Shown piece after piece: positions 37,631 through 47,096 of a stretch of DNA of 64,000 nt; the stretch's first letter is position 1, and every line of letters starts with the position of its first letter. Location of the stretch: the NCBI GenBank assembly GCA_905181835.1, contig CAJIZF010000002.1, positions 372,001-436,000 of the forward strand. Direction: 5' to 3'. A program made the translations under genes and the position numbers. The notes under the pieces were generated by a model, which saw only the letters and a list, made by a program, of their open reading frames with translations, searched no databases and had not been told where the DNA came from. Source of the DNA: an uncultured Flavobacteriaceae bacterium. GTDB lineage: Bacteria; Bacteroidota; Bacteroidia; Flavobacteriales; Flavobacteriaceae.

Positions 37631-38803
37631 ATGACTACCGATTCTATTTTTGAAAATACCGAAGTTGCTTTTAAACTAAAAAGTGACTCTCAGCTTGAGC
37701 GTGCTTATTTTTTATTCAAAATGATTGCTAATGAACCCTTGGTAAAAATTGGTACTGTTGTAACTAAATTTGCTTTAAAAGCACACTTACCTGTGGAAGG
37801 TTTAATTCGTTCTACTGTTTTTGATCATTTTTGTGGTGGTATTAATGAAAATGACTGTATGCCTGTAGTTGAGAGTTTATCAAAATTAGGGGTTAAATCT
37901 GTATTGGACTATTCAGTTGAGGGTAAGGAAGGAGAGGAGCAATTTAATAGTACTTTGAATAAAGTTATTAAATTAACGGCTTTTTCAAAAATTAAAAATT
38001 CTATGCCATTTTCTGTTTTCAAACCCTCTGGTTTAGGACGATTTGAATTATTTCAAAAGGTTACTGAAAACATAGAATTATCTAATCAAGAAGTTATTGA
38101 GTGGTCACAAGTAAAGAAAAGATTTGATGTTGCTAGTAATAGTGCTTCACAAGCAAATATCAAACTTTTAATAGATGCTGAAGAGTCTTGGATGCAAAGA
38201 GCTGCAGACGAACTCTGTACAGATTTAATGGCGAAATACAACCAGAAAAAGGTAGTCGTTTTTAATACTTTACAATGTTATCGCTGGGATCGATTAGATT
38301 ACTTAAAAGAAGAACACAAGAAAGCACTAGCCAATGGATATAAATTAGGATATAAAATAGTAAGGGGAGCTTATCTTGAAAAGGAAAATGAAAGAGCTGA
38401 AGCTATGGGCTATAAAACACCAATTTGCGAAACAAAAGAAGCTACTGATACTTGTTTTAACGAAGTTTTAAATTATATTTTAAATAACCTAAGTGAAATA
38501 GAATTATTCATTGGTACTCATAATGAAAAAAGTACTTCTTTAGCTATCCATCAAATGAAAGAAAAAAAAATTGCTAAAAACGACTCAAGAGTTTGGTTCG
38601 GTCAACTTTATGGTATGAGTGATCATATAACATTTAATTTAGCTAAATTAGGCTATGGTGTTGCAAAATATATTCCTTTCGGTCCAGTCAAGGATGTGAT
38701 GCCTTACTTAATTAGGAGAGCTGAGGAAAATACTTCAGTTGCAGGTCAAACAAGTAGAGAACTTTCGCTTATAAAAAAAGAGAAACAAAGAAGAAAGTTA
38801 TAG
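37631..38803 (+). CDS. proline dehydrogenase
   Basis: A 390-residue FAD-dependent enzyme that oxidises proline to pyrroline-5-carboxylate. The TIM-barrel motifs are conserved: QANIKLLIDAEESWMQ, VFNTLQCYRWDRLDYL, GYKLGYKIVRGAYLEKEN, IGTHNEKST and FGQLYGMSDHITF, with the C-terminal YGPVKDVMPYL-like stretch FGPVKDVMPYLIRRAEEN. It is the stand-alone PRODH, not a PutA fusion, so the second step must be provided elsewhere. It ends one base before the convergent gene at 38805. Confidence 0.92.
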   Translation: MTTDSIFENTEVAFKLKSDSQLERAYFLFKMIANEPLVKIGTVVTKFALKAHLPVEGLIRSTVFDHFCGGINENDCMPVVESLSKLGVKSVLDYSVEGKEGEEQFNSTLNKVIKLTAFSKIKNSMPFSVFKPSGLGRFELFQKVTENIELSNQEVIEWSQVKKRFDVASNSASQANIKLLIDAEESWMQRAADELCTDLMAKYNQKKVVVFNTLQCYRWDRLDYLKEEHKKALANGYKLGYKIVRGAYLEKENERAEAMGYKTPICETKEATDTCFNEVLNYILNNLSEIELFIGTHNEKSTSLAIHQMKEKKIAKNDSRVWFGQLYGMSDHITFNLAKLGYGVAKYIPFGPVKDVMPYLIRRAEENTSVAGQTSRELSLIKKEKQRRKL

Positions 38804-38804
38804 C

Positions 38805-39197
38805 TTATTTCTTGATTTCAATTTCTTGCACAATTGCTATTTTATTACAATTTTCAATTGTTAGATGTACCAATTTAGTTTTTGATTCAATTGCTGATGA
38901 TAATTCTATCTGATATATTTTGCAGGAATCTAAAGAGGTATTGCTTTTTGAGAATAACACATTACCCTCTGTAAGAGCCAAAGAAATGAAAGATGTATCT
39001 AGTTGATTTTCCTTAAGAGTAGTTATGCTTTTTAAACTTAATGTCCGTTCTTTATTTCGAATATTTTTTAATACTCTAGCATTTGGACTATAATCAAATT
39101 CACAGGATGCCCCACTACCGCCAATAAAAAAGAACAATAAAACAATTCCGATTGCAAAGCCCCCAAAATAAAATGCAAATCTTTTTAAAATACTCAT
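38805..39197 (-). CDS. membrane-anchored protein of unknown function (DUF4258-tagged family)
   Basis: A 130-residue protein. One N-terminal transmembrane segment (FAFYFGGFAIGIVLLFFFIG, residues 7-26) precedes GGSGASCEFDYSPNARVLKN, then a soluble alpha/beta domain (SLDSCKIYQIEL, VHLTIENC) with three cysteines. The sequence YSPNARVLKNIRNKE is familiar from small flavobacterial proteins that databases tag DUF4258; I am not certain of the tag. It lies 40 bases after the alanine dehydrogenase start on the same strand, so it is downstream of that gene. Confidence 0.65.
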   Translation of the reverse strand: MSILKRFAFYFGGFAIGIVLLFFFIGGSGASCEFDYSPNARVLKNIRNKERTLSLKSITTLKENQLDTSFISLALTEGNVLFSKSNTSLDSCKIYQIELSSAIESKTKLVHLTIENCNKIAIVQEIEIKK

Positions 39198-39237
39198 TAG
39201 TTATTTAGTTATTAGTTTGTATGAGACCGTTTTATTT

Positions 39238-40437
39238 TTAAAACAATAGAATATTTAGATCGCTGTAGGGTAAACCAAACCAATCAGCTACTGCTTTATT
39301 TGTTAAAATTCCACGGTAAAAATACAATCCATTTTTTAAACCTGAATCAAATCTAATCGCATTTTCTAAACCACCAGATTCAGCCATGTTTAAAAGATAT
39401 GGGGTAAAAATATTACTGATGGAAATTGATGCGGTTTTAGGGTATCTGGCAGGAATATTAGGGACACCATAATGAATAACTCCATGCTTAATTTTAGTAG
39501 GTTGATCATGACTCGTAATTTCAGTAGTTTCGAAACAGCCTCCCATATCGATACTTACGTCAATAATAACGGCACCATTTTTCATTTTTCCCACCATATC
39601 TTCGGTTACTACTACTGGAGCCCTATTCGTTCCTTTTAAAGCTCCAATTGCTACATCACAACGTCTTAAAGCTTTCATAAGGTATTTAGGTTGTAAAGTA
39701 GAGGTATATAAAGGTCTTCCAACTTTAACTTGAAGATTTCTTAATCTCGTAATTGAGGTATCAAATACTTTAACATTGGCACCTAAACCAAGTGCTGACC
39801 TTGTTGCGTATTCACCAACTGTACCTGCTCCAATAACGACAACTTCAGCAGGAGGAACACCACTTATATTACCGAAAAGCATTCCGTTACTTAATTCGTT
39901 ATTGGCCATTAGCTCAGAGGCGATTAATACCGATGCGGTACCAGCAATTTCGCTTAATGCTTTAACTGCAGGATAACTATGAGCTTCGTCTTTTATAAAT
40001 TCAAAGGCCAGTGCTGTTATTTTCTTTTTTGCTAATGCTTCAAAATATATTTTATCACGTGTTTTTAATTGAAGCGCCGTTATTAAAATGGTTTTGGGAT
40101 TAATTAGCTCTATTTCATCTAATGATGGAGGTTCGACCTTCAGGATGATTGGACAACCAAAAACTTTATTTTTATCGTCAGTTAGTTCAGCGCCAGATTC
40201 ACTATAATCTGAATCAGAAAATCCAGCTTTTTCTCCAGCTCCCTTTTCAATTAAAACTCGATGATCATTAGCAACTATGGCGGCAATGGCATCTGGAGTT
40301 AAACAAATTCTTTTTTCTTGAAAATGAGTTTCTTTGGGTAATCCAATGTAAAGTTCACCTTTTTGCTTTGTAATCTCTAGTGTTTCTTCCTGGGGAAGTA
40401 ATTGTTCTTTGGTAAATGGAGATTTAATATTAGACAT
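39238..40437 (-). CDS. ald: alanine dehydrogenase
   Basis: A 399-residue NAD-dependent enzyme interconverting alanine with pyruvate and ammonia. Motifs: YIGLPKETHFQEKRICLTPD at the start (substrate Arg/Lys), VLIEKGAGEKAGFSD, the Rossmann GAGTVGEYATRSALGLGA, and IDVSIDMGGCFETT. The family also includes lysine/saccharopine-type and transhydrogenase proteins, but length and domain order favour alanine dehydrogenase. It reads leftward in front of tsaE, with 41 bases between. Confidence 0.88.
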   Translation of the reverse strand: MSNIKSPFTKEQLLPQEETLEITKQKGELYIGLPKETHFQEKRICLTPDAIAAIVANDHRVLIEKGAGEKAGFSDSDYSESGAELTDDKNKVFGCPIILKVEPPSLDEIELINPKTILITALQLKTRDKIYFEALAKKKITALAFEFIKDEAHSYPAVKALSEIAGTASVLIASELMANNELSNGMLFGNISGVPPAEVVVIGAGTVGEYATRSALGLGANVKVFDTSITRLRNLQVKVGRPLYTSTLQPKYLMKALRRCDVAIGALKGTNRAPVVVTEDMVGKMKNGAVIIDVSIDMGGCFETTEITSHDQPTKIKHGVIHYGVPNIPARYPKTASISISNIFTPYLLNMAESGGLENAIRFDSGLKNGLYFYRGILTNKAVADWFGLPYSDLNILLF

Positions 40438-40478
40438 TATTTAATATATATGGACTAAGTTACGTAAATAAAACTATT

Positions 40479-40889
40479 TTAAAATACTATATTTAAAGTT
40501 CTAGTACCATTTTGATTTTTATTCATTTCAATTTTTGTACTATTTGGTGGTAGAAGATTGCTTATGTTTTCAGGCCATTCTATCAAATTCCAATGTCCCG
40601 AAAAAAAATAATCTTCAATACCTATATCTAGCGCTTCTTCCTCAGATTTTATTCTATAAAAATCAAAATGATATATTTTGTCATTCATTATTTCATACTC
40701 ATTGACCAATGAAAAAGTTGGACTATTGATTACATCTGTAACTCCTAATTGTTTGGATAATTCTTTTATTAAAGTAGTTTTCCCTACTCCCATAGTTCCA
40801 TAAAATAGTAGGGTTTTATTTGGAACATTTCGTAATATTTCCTTAGCAATATAGGTAAGGTCTTGTAGATTAAAATTGAATTCCATCAT
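40479..40889 (-). CDS. tsaE: tRNA threonylcarbamoyladenosine biosynthesis ATPase TsaE
   Basis: A 136-residue P-loop ATPase needed for the t6A37 modification with TsaB, TsaC and TsaD. Walker A is GTMGVGKTTLIKEL (about residues 31-44), followed by INSPTFSLVNEYE and the HFDFYRI stretch, which contains the conserved Asp, and GHWNLIEWPENI. Length is typical. It lies between porX and ald on the same strand, 68 bases after porX. Confidence 0.94.
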   Translation of the reverse strand: MMEFNFNLQDLTYIAKEILRNVPNKTLLFYGTMGVGKTTLIKELSKQLGVTDVINSPTFSLVNEYEIMNDKIYHFDFYRIKSEEEALDIGIEDYFFSGHWNLIEWPENISNLLPPNSTKIEMNKNQNGTRTLNIVF

Positions 40890-40957
40890 GGAGGTTTACT
40901 CCAAAAATACAAATTATTACCGATTGACATCAAAATATTTAGCTTTAAAAAGCATAC

Positions 40958-42505
40958 CTATTTCGGATCTAAAACGATGAAAGGAATCATAACTTCCTCC
41001 ATAGATACGCCACCGTGTTGATAGGTATTTTTATAGTAGCTTACAAAATGATTGTACCGATTGGGATATGCAAAAAACATATCACTTTTTGCAAATATGA
41101 AAGAACTACTCATGTTAATTGCCGGTAAGTGAATTTTTTTTGGATCTTTTGAAACTAAAACATCTTTTTCTTCATAAGAAAGACTTTTTCCTGTTTTATA
41201 TCTTAAGTTGGAACTTATATTTTTATCTCCAATAACTTTGGTCGGATATTTCACATTAATTGTTCCATGATCTGTTGTAATTATTAATTTAAACCCTAAA
41301 GACGATGCTTGTTGAATAATATCTAATAATGGAGAGTTTTTAAACCAGCTTTGAGTCAAAGATCTATAGGATTTGTCAGTAGAAGCTAATTCTTTTATGA
41401 CCTCCATCTCAGTCTTGGAGTGAGAAAGCATGTCTACGAAATTATAAACTACTGCAATCAACTCATTATTTTTATAGGATCTAAAATTATCAGATAATTT
41501 TTTTCCTTGCCTTAAACTTGTTATTTTATGATAACTCCAATTAAGGGTTTTACCAAGTCTTTGTAATTGAGCTTCTAAAAAATCTTTTTCAAACATATTT
41601 TTACCACCCTCATCGGTATCATTTAACCAAAAATTAGGATGTAATTTTTCCATTTCACTAGGCATTAAACCAGAAAATATAGAATTTCTTGCATACTGAG
41701 TTGCAGTTGGTAAAATACTGTAATAGAGTTCTTCAGAATCTTTTTTAAAACTGCTATTTATGAAAGGTTCAAAAGCTTTCCATTGATCATATCTTAAATT
41801 ATCTATTACCACAAATAGTGTTTTTTGTTTTTCAATTACAGGTAAAACTTTATTTTTAAATAAGGTGTGCGATAGAGTTGGATTCCCTTCCTCCGAGTTA
41901 AACCAATGAGGGTAATTTTTATCGATAAACTTACAAAACTGAATGTTAGCCTCGTTCTTTTGAGACTCTAAAATTTCAAACATTCCAGAATCGTCAATAT
42001 TTTCAAGTTCTAATTCCCAATAAACAAGTTTTTGGTACATTTCAATCCATTCTTCATGGCTATTTATCATTGACAAGTCAGTAGCAATTTTTCTAAATTC
42101 TTGCTGGTATGAAGAGGTCGTTTTTTCAGAAACAAGTCTCGTGAGATCAAGATTCTTTTTTAAGCTTAATAATATTTGATTCGGATTAACAGGTTTTATG
42201 AGGTAATCAGCAATTTTAGATCCAATAGCTTCTTCCATTATATATTCCTCTTCACTTTTAGTTATCATTACCACAGGAAGATTTGCTTGATATTCTTTTA
42301 TTTCCGCTAAAGTTTCAATTCCAGTGAGACCTGGCATATTTTCGTCAAGAAATACAATGTCAAAATTCTGTTTTTTTATTTCTTCGAGAGCTTCAGTTCC
42401 ACTCAAAGCTTTTGTAACATTATAATTCCTTTTTTCAAGAAAAATGATATGTGGCTTTAATAATTCTATTTCATCATCGACCCAAAGTACTTTTATTTCA
42501 CTCAT
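40958..42505 (-). CDS. porX: PorX-type response regulator with PglZ/alkaline phosphatase-like domain
   Basis: A 515-residue two-domain protein. The N-terminal receiver (residues 1-120) has the acidic pair in WVDDE, phospho-acceptor D54 in IVFLDENMPG and the conserved lysine in YLIKPVNP. A linker leads to a PglZ-type alkaline phosphatase-fold domain (from about residue 215: FVVIDNLRYDQWKAF, IITTDHGTINVKYP, QHGGVSMEEVMIPF), with metal-binding aspartates and histidines preserved. PorX controls the type IX secretion system together with the PorY kinase in Bacteroidota and has oligonucleotide phosphodiesterase activity. This fits the T9SS cargo genes in the same window. Confidence 0.9.
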   Translation of the reverse strand: MSEIKVLWVDDEIELLKPHIIFLEKRNYNVTKALSGTEALEEIKKQNFDIVFLDENMPGLTGIETLAEIKEYQANLPVVMITKSEEEYIMEEAIGSKIADYLIKPVNPNQILLSLKKNLDLTRLVSEKTTSSYQQEFRKIATDLSMINSHEEWIEMYQKLVYWELELENIDDSGMFEILESQKNEANIQFCKFIDKNYPHWFNSEEGNPTLSHTLFKNKVLPVIEKQKTLFVVIDNLRYDQWKAFEPFINSSFKKDSEELYYSILPTATQYARNSIFSGLMPSEMEKLHPNFWLNDTDEGGKNMFEKDFLEAQLQRLGKTLNWSYHKITSLRQGKKLSDNFRSYKNNELIAVVYNFVDMLSHSKTEMEVIKELASTDKSYRSLTQSWFKNSPLLDIIQQASSLGFKLIITTDHGTINVKYPTKVIGDKNISSNLRYKTGKSLSYEEKDVLVSKDPKKIHLPAINMSSSFIFAKSDMFFAYPNRYNHFVSYYKNTYQHGGVSMEEVMIPFIVLDPK

Positions 42506-42603
42506 ATATGTATATTTGTTATTAAATTAAAGACTTTATTCTTGAATACAAAAATAATTTTGTCATTCTTTAATGCTATATTAAAAATTAAAAAAGATAA
42601 ATT

Positions 42604-43833
42604 TTGAATTCCCAGAACAAGCTTAAAATTATTAACGATCCAATCTATGGTTTTATTACCATACCAAGCTCAATCATTTTTGAGCTTATAGAGCATCGAT
42701 ATTTTCAAAGGTTGAGGAGAATTTCTCAGATGGGAATGTCGTATCTGGTTTATCCAGGAGCTCATCACACTCGATTTCAACATGCTATTGGAGCGATGCA
42801 TTTAATGCAAAAAGCAGTTCAAACCCTTGTATTTAAAGGTGTTAAAATTTCTACTGAAGAATCCGAAGCATTGTACATAGCCATATTACTTCACGATATA
42901 GGTCACGGCCCTTTTTCTCACGCTATGGAACATAGTATTGTCGAGGGGATAGATCATGAGTCAATTTCATTGTTATTTATGTCTGAACTCAATAAAGAAT
43001 TTAACAACAGATTAACATTGGCAATTCAAATTTTCAGTGATAATTACCATAGAAACTTTTTTTATCAATTAATTTCAGGGCAGTTAGATATGGATCGTCT
43101 AGATTATTTAAAGCGTGATAGTTTCTACACTGGAGTTTCAGAGGGTTCAATTAATTCGGAGCGATTGATAAGTATGTTAAATGTGGTGGAGGATAAACTG
43201 GTTGTTGAAGAAAAAGGTATTTACTCTGTTGAAAAATTTATTATTGCACGAAGATTAATGTATTGGCAAGTATACCTCCACAAGACAAGTTTAGTTGCTG
43301 AACAATTATTGACTAGACTCTTAAAAAGAGCAAAATATTTAGCTACTAGCGGAGTGGTTATTAATGCTAGTAAGCATTTAAGTTTTTTTCTAAATTTTTC
43401 GATCACTAAAAAATCAATTAACAGCGAAATTCTCGATGAATTTGCGAATTTAGATGATAATGATATAATTTCTGCAATGAAATCTTGGCAATACGAAGAT
43501 GATTTTGTGTTGAGTAACATATCTAAGATGTTATTAAATAGAGAATTACTTAAAATTGAAATTCAAATAGAAGAATTTGACAGAGAATATTTAAGTGAAT
43601 CCAAGCAAGAATTAATGGCTCGATATTCAATTACCGATGAGGAAGCTTCTTATTTTGTATTTAATGGGCAAATTACCAATCAAGCCTATAGTATGAAAAA
43701 AGAGACCATCGATTTGTACACTAAGCAAGGAAAAATCATAGATGTTGCAAATGCTAGTGATCATTTTAACCTAAAAGCGTTATCAAAAAAAGTAGTCAAG
43801 AATTATATGTGCTACCCAAAAACAAATAACTAA
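42604..43833 (+). CDS. HD-domain phosphohydrolase
   Basis: A 409-residue protein. The start is a TTG codon at 42604 (MNSQNKLKIINDPIYGFITIP), matching the family N-terminus; no ATG exists before conserved sequence. The HD metal site is RFQHAIGAMH plus LLHDIGHGPFSHAMEH (His-Asp dyad) and the later LDMDRLDYLKRD. Such SAMHD1/dGTPase-like proteins cleave nucleotide triphosphates or related phosphoesters. It is divergent from porX, and precedes lpxD on the same strand with a promoter between. Confidence 0.85.
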   Translation: MNSQNKLKIINDPIYGFITIPSSIIFELIEHRYFQRLRRISQMGMSYLVYPGAHHTRFQHAIGAMHLMQKAVQTLVFKGVKISTEESEALYIAILLHDIGHGPFSHAMEHSIVEGIDHESISLLFMSELNKEFNNRLTLAIQIFSDNYHRNFFYQLISGQLDMDRLDYLKRDSFYTGVSEGSINSERLISMLNVVEDKLVVEEKGIYSVEKFIIARRLMYWQVYLHKTSLVAEQLLTRLLKRAKYLATSGVVINASKHLSFFLNFSITKKSINSEILDEFANLDDNDIISAMKSWQYEDDFVLSNISKMLLNRELLKIEIQIEEFDREYLSESKQELMARYSITDEEASYFVFNGQITNQAYSMKKETIDLYTKQGKIIDVANASDHFNLKALSKKVVKNYMCYPKTNN

Positions 43834-43844
43834 ACCTTTTTTTT

Positions 43845-43852
43845 TACTTTTG
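43845..43852 (+). promoter_or_regulatory. -7 promoter element before the lipid A cluster
   Basis: TACTTTTG matches TAnnTTTG, 31 bases ahead of the lpxD TTG start. No well-placed TTG -33 element. Confidence 0.45.
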
Positions 43853-43883
43853 CATTAAATGAATATTTTATAAAACCATTATT

Positions 43884-44909
43884 TTGAAATTTACAGCAGC
43901 ACAAATCGCAGTTATTTTAGAAGGTGAAGTTGAAGGGAACTCTGAAATTGAAGTTTCTAAACTTTCGAAAATAGAAGAAGGAGGACCAGAAAGCTTAAGT
44001 TTTCTTGCAAATCCAAAATACACTCAGTTTATATATACTACCAAGGCCTCAATAGTTATTGTCAATAAGATTTTCAAGGCTGAAAAAAAAATCCATAGTA
44101 CTTTGATTAGAGTTGAAGATGCTTATAAATCTTTTTCAAAACTATTGGAATATTACAATCAAGTAAAAATGAATAAAACAGGAATCGAAAGTCCTGTTTT
44201 TATATCAAAAAGTGCAATATATGGTGAAAATATCTATATAGGAGCCTTTGCTTATTTAGGAGAAAATATTAAGATTGGAAATAACACAAAAATTTATCCT
44301 AATGTTTATATCGGTGATAATGTAGTGATTGGAGACAATGTGATATTATTTTCTGGAGCTAAAATATACTCTGATACTTTAATTGGCGATAACTGTGTAA
44401 TTCATAGTTGTGCTATCTTAGGAGCTGATGGATTTGGATTTGCTCCAAACGAACAAGGTGAGTTTATAAAGGTGCCACAAACCGGAAATGTTGTAATTGA
44501 AGATAATGTTGATGTTGGTGCTGCGACCTCAATAGATAGAGCTACTTTAGGTTCTACTATTATTAGAAAAGGTGTGAAACTTGATAATCATATACAAATT
44601 GCACACAATGTAGAAATTGGAAAAAATACTGTTATTGCTGCACAAACCGGAATAGCTGGTTCAGCAAAAATCGGTGAAAATTGTATGATAGGTGGGCAAG
44701 TTGGGATTGTTGGACATATTACCATAGGGAATAATGTAAAAATTCAAGCACAGAGTGGTATAGGTAGAAACGTGAAAGATAACGAAACATTACAAGGATC
44801 ACCAGCTTTACCTTACAGTGATTACAACAAGAGTTATGTTCATTTTAAAAATTTACCAAAAACTATGAATAGAATAAATATATTAGAGAAAACTATTACC
44901 AATGACTAG
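43884..44909 (+). CDS. lpxD: UDP-3-O-(3-hydroxyacyl)glucosamine N-acyltransferase
   Basis: A 341-residue acyltransferase performing the third step of lipid A synthesis. It starts at a TTG codon (MKFTAAQIAVILEGEVEG), the canonical N-terminus. The uridine-binding domain (to about residue 100) is followed by left-handed beta-helix hexapeptide repeats (IGDNVVIGDNVILF and others), with the catalytic histidine H241 in LDNHIQIAHN and a C-terminal helix (NRINILEKTI). It overlaps lpxC by eight bases, so the genes are coupled. Confidence 0.94.
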   Translation: MKFTAAQIAVILEGEVEGNSEIEVSKLSKIEEGGPESLSFLANPKYTQFIYTTKASIVIVNKIFKAEKKIHSTLIRVEDAYKSFSKLLEYYNQVKMNKTGIESPVFISKSAIYGENIYIGAFAYLGENIKIGNNTKIYPNVYIGDNVVIGDNVILFSGAKIYSDTLIGDNCVIHSCAILGADGFGFAPNEQGEFIKVPQTGNVVIEDNVDVGAATSIDRATLGSTIIRKGVKLDNHIQIAHNVEIGKNTVIAAQTGIAGSAKIGENCMIGGQVGIVGHITIGNNVKIQAQSGIGRNVKDNETLQGSPALPYSDYNKSYVHFKNLPKTMNRINILEKTITND

Positions 44910-46352
44910 TCTAGATATCAAACAAAAAACAATAGCTAAAGAAGTTTCTCTTTCTGGTGTAGGATTACATACTGGAAAATCTGTAACCATGACCTTTAAA
45001 CCTGCTCCAGAAAATTATGGTTATTCGTTTATTCGTGTAGATTTAGAAGGAAAACCATTAATAGAAGCAGATGCAAATTACGTAGTTACTACTCAAAGAG
45101 GAACAAATCTTGAAAAACACGGTGTTACTATTAACACTTCAGAGCACGTATTAGCTGCATTAGTTGGATTAGGTATCGATAATTGTATTATTGAATTAGA
45201 CGCCTCTGAACCACCGATTATGGATGGATCATCTAAATTTTTCATAGAGAAACTTGAATTAGCAGGATTTAGAGAACAAGAAGCATTTGTCGAAGAATAT
45301 GTAGTTAAAGATATTATAACGTACAAGGATGAGAAAACAGGAAGCGAAATAATAGTTATGCCCTCTGATAACTACCAACTAACAACAATGGTAGATTTTG
45401 GACCAACATATTAGGTACGCAAAACGCATCAATTGAGGATATATCTGAATTTAAATCTGAAATATCAGATTCTAGAACTTTTAGCTTTTTGCATGAAATA
45501 GAAATGCTTTTAGATAATGGTTTGATAAAAGGTGGAGATTTAAATAATGCTATTGTTTATGTAGATAAAGAATTATCTCCTGAAACGATGGATAAGTTAC
45601 GAGTTGCTTTCGGAAAAGATAATATCTCTGTAAAACCAAATGGTATTCTAGATAATTTGAATTTACACCACCCCAATGAAGCTGCAAGGCATAAACTTCT
45701 TGATGTTATAGGTGATTTAGCACTGGTAGGGACTCGAATAAGAGGTAAGGTAATTGCGAATAAGCCTGGACATTTTGTAAATACACAGTTTGCAAAAAAA
45801 TTATCAAAATTATCAAATTAGAAAAAAGAAATAAAGTTCCATTTTTGATTTATCAAAGAAGCCTGTCAAAGATATCAATGCTATTATGGAAGTTTTGCCT
45901 CATAGACCTCCATTTTTATTAGTAGATAAAATTTGGAATTGACAGAAACTCGTGTTGTTGGGTTAAAAAATGTACTATGAATGAACCTTTTTTTGAAGGT
46001 CATTTTCCAGGAGCACCCGTTATGCCAGGAGTATTAATTGTAGAGGCTATGGCTCAAGGCAGGTGGTATATTGCATTAAGCAAAGTTCCAGATCCTGAAA
46101 ATTATTCTCACTTATTTTTTGAAAATTAATAATGTTAAGTTTAAAAAACAAGTAAATCCAGGAGATACATTAATTTTTGACCTTAACTTAGACGAACCAA
46201 TACGAAGAGGAATCTGTACAATGACAGGAAAGGCATATGTAAATGGTGTATTAGTTACTGAGGCTGAATTAATGGCTCAAATTGTAAAAACTAAAATACA
46301 TATAAATGAATCAACCACTAGCTTACGTTCATCCAGGGGCAAAAATTGCTAA
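44902..46352 (+). CDS. lpxC: LpxC-FabZ fusion (UDP-3-O-acyl-GlcNAc deacetylase / hydroxyacyl-ACP dehydratase), frame broken by indels
   Basis: A bifunctional Bacteroidota gene. LpxC motifs: [16 protein letters not shown], metal ligand histidine in [25 protein letters not shown] and the later [12 protein letters not shown] (His and Asp). The FabZ half shows [26 protein letters not shown] and [11 protein letters not shown]. In the sequence given, the frame stops at 45414 (an A is missing near 45402, giving FGPTY), resumes at 45489-45821, breaks near 45812, 45845, 45940, 45975 and 46050-46115, and resumes from 46119. The natural stop was probably near 46295; here FabZ reads on to 46352 over the lpxA start. 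About eight one-base indels lie between 45400 and 46300. Each domain is recoverable by adding or removing single bases. Confidence 0.88.
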
Positions 46353-47086
46353 AAATGTAGTTATTGAACCTTTTACAACGATACATAATAATGTTGTAAT
46401 CGGAGAGGGTACCTGGATTGGATCCAATGTAACTATTATGGAAGGGGCCCGAATAGGTAAAAATTGTAATATTTTTCCTGGTTCAGTTATTCTGCAGTCC
46501 CTCAAGATTTAAATTTCAAGACGAAGAAACTATTGTTGAAATTGGTGATAACACAACATTACGAGAGTATGTTACCATTAATCGAGGAACGGTAGATAAA
46601 GGTAAAACCGTCGTCGGAAAAAATTGTTTAATTATGGCTTATTGTCATATCGCACACGATTGTGTTGTGGGTGATAATTGTATCTTTTCAAACAATAGTA
46701 CTTTAGCTGGTCATGTAAGCGTAGGGAATCATGTAATTTTGGCTGGTATGACTGCCGTTCATCAATTTTGTACTATTGGCCAACATGCATTTATTACTGG
46801 TGGTTCGCTAGTAAGAAAAGACGTACCACCCTTTGTTAAAGGAGCCAGGGAACCAATGTCTTATGTTGGTATAAATTCCATTGGATTGCGAAGAAGAGGT
46901 TTTACATCTGAAAAAATAAGAGAAATTCAAAATATATATAGAATATTATATCAAAAAAGCTTTAATAACACTCAAGCAGCTAGGTTAATTGAAGCTGAAA
47001 TGGAAGCAACTAATGAAAGAGATGAAATATTACAATTTATAAAAAATTCTAAGCGAGGAATAATGAAAGGTTATTTTTCTAACTAA
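46306..47086 (+). CDS. lpxA: acyl-[ACP]-UDP-N-acetylglucosamine O-acyltransferase, two one-base deletions
   Basis: LpxA catalyses the first acylation of lipid A synthesis. The ATG at 46306 starts [18 protein letters not shown], the family N-terminus. The left-handed helix repeats follow, then the frame breaks: one T is missing near 46492 (VISAVPQ becomes VILQSLKI) and one A near 46515. After 46520 the protein continues (EIGDNTTLREYVTINRGT) with the catalytic histidine in MAYCHIAHDCVVGDN and a C-terminal helical domain ending GIMKGYFSN. Correcting both bases gives 260 residues, the normal length. Same type of damage as in lpxC-fabZ upstream. Confidence 0.9.
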
Positions 47087-47096
47087 TAAAAAAATT

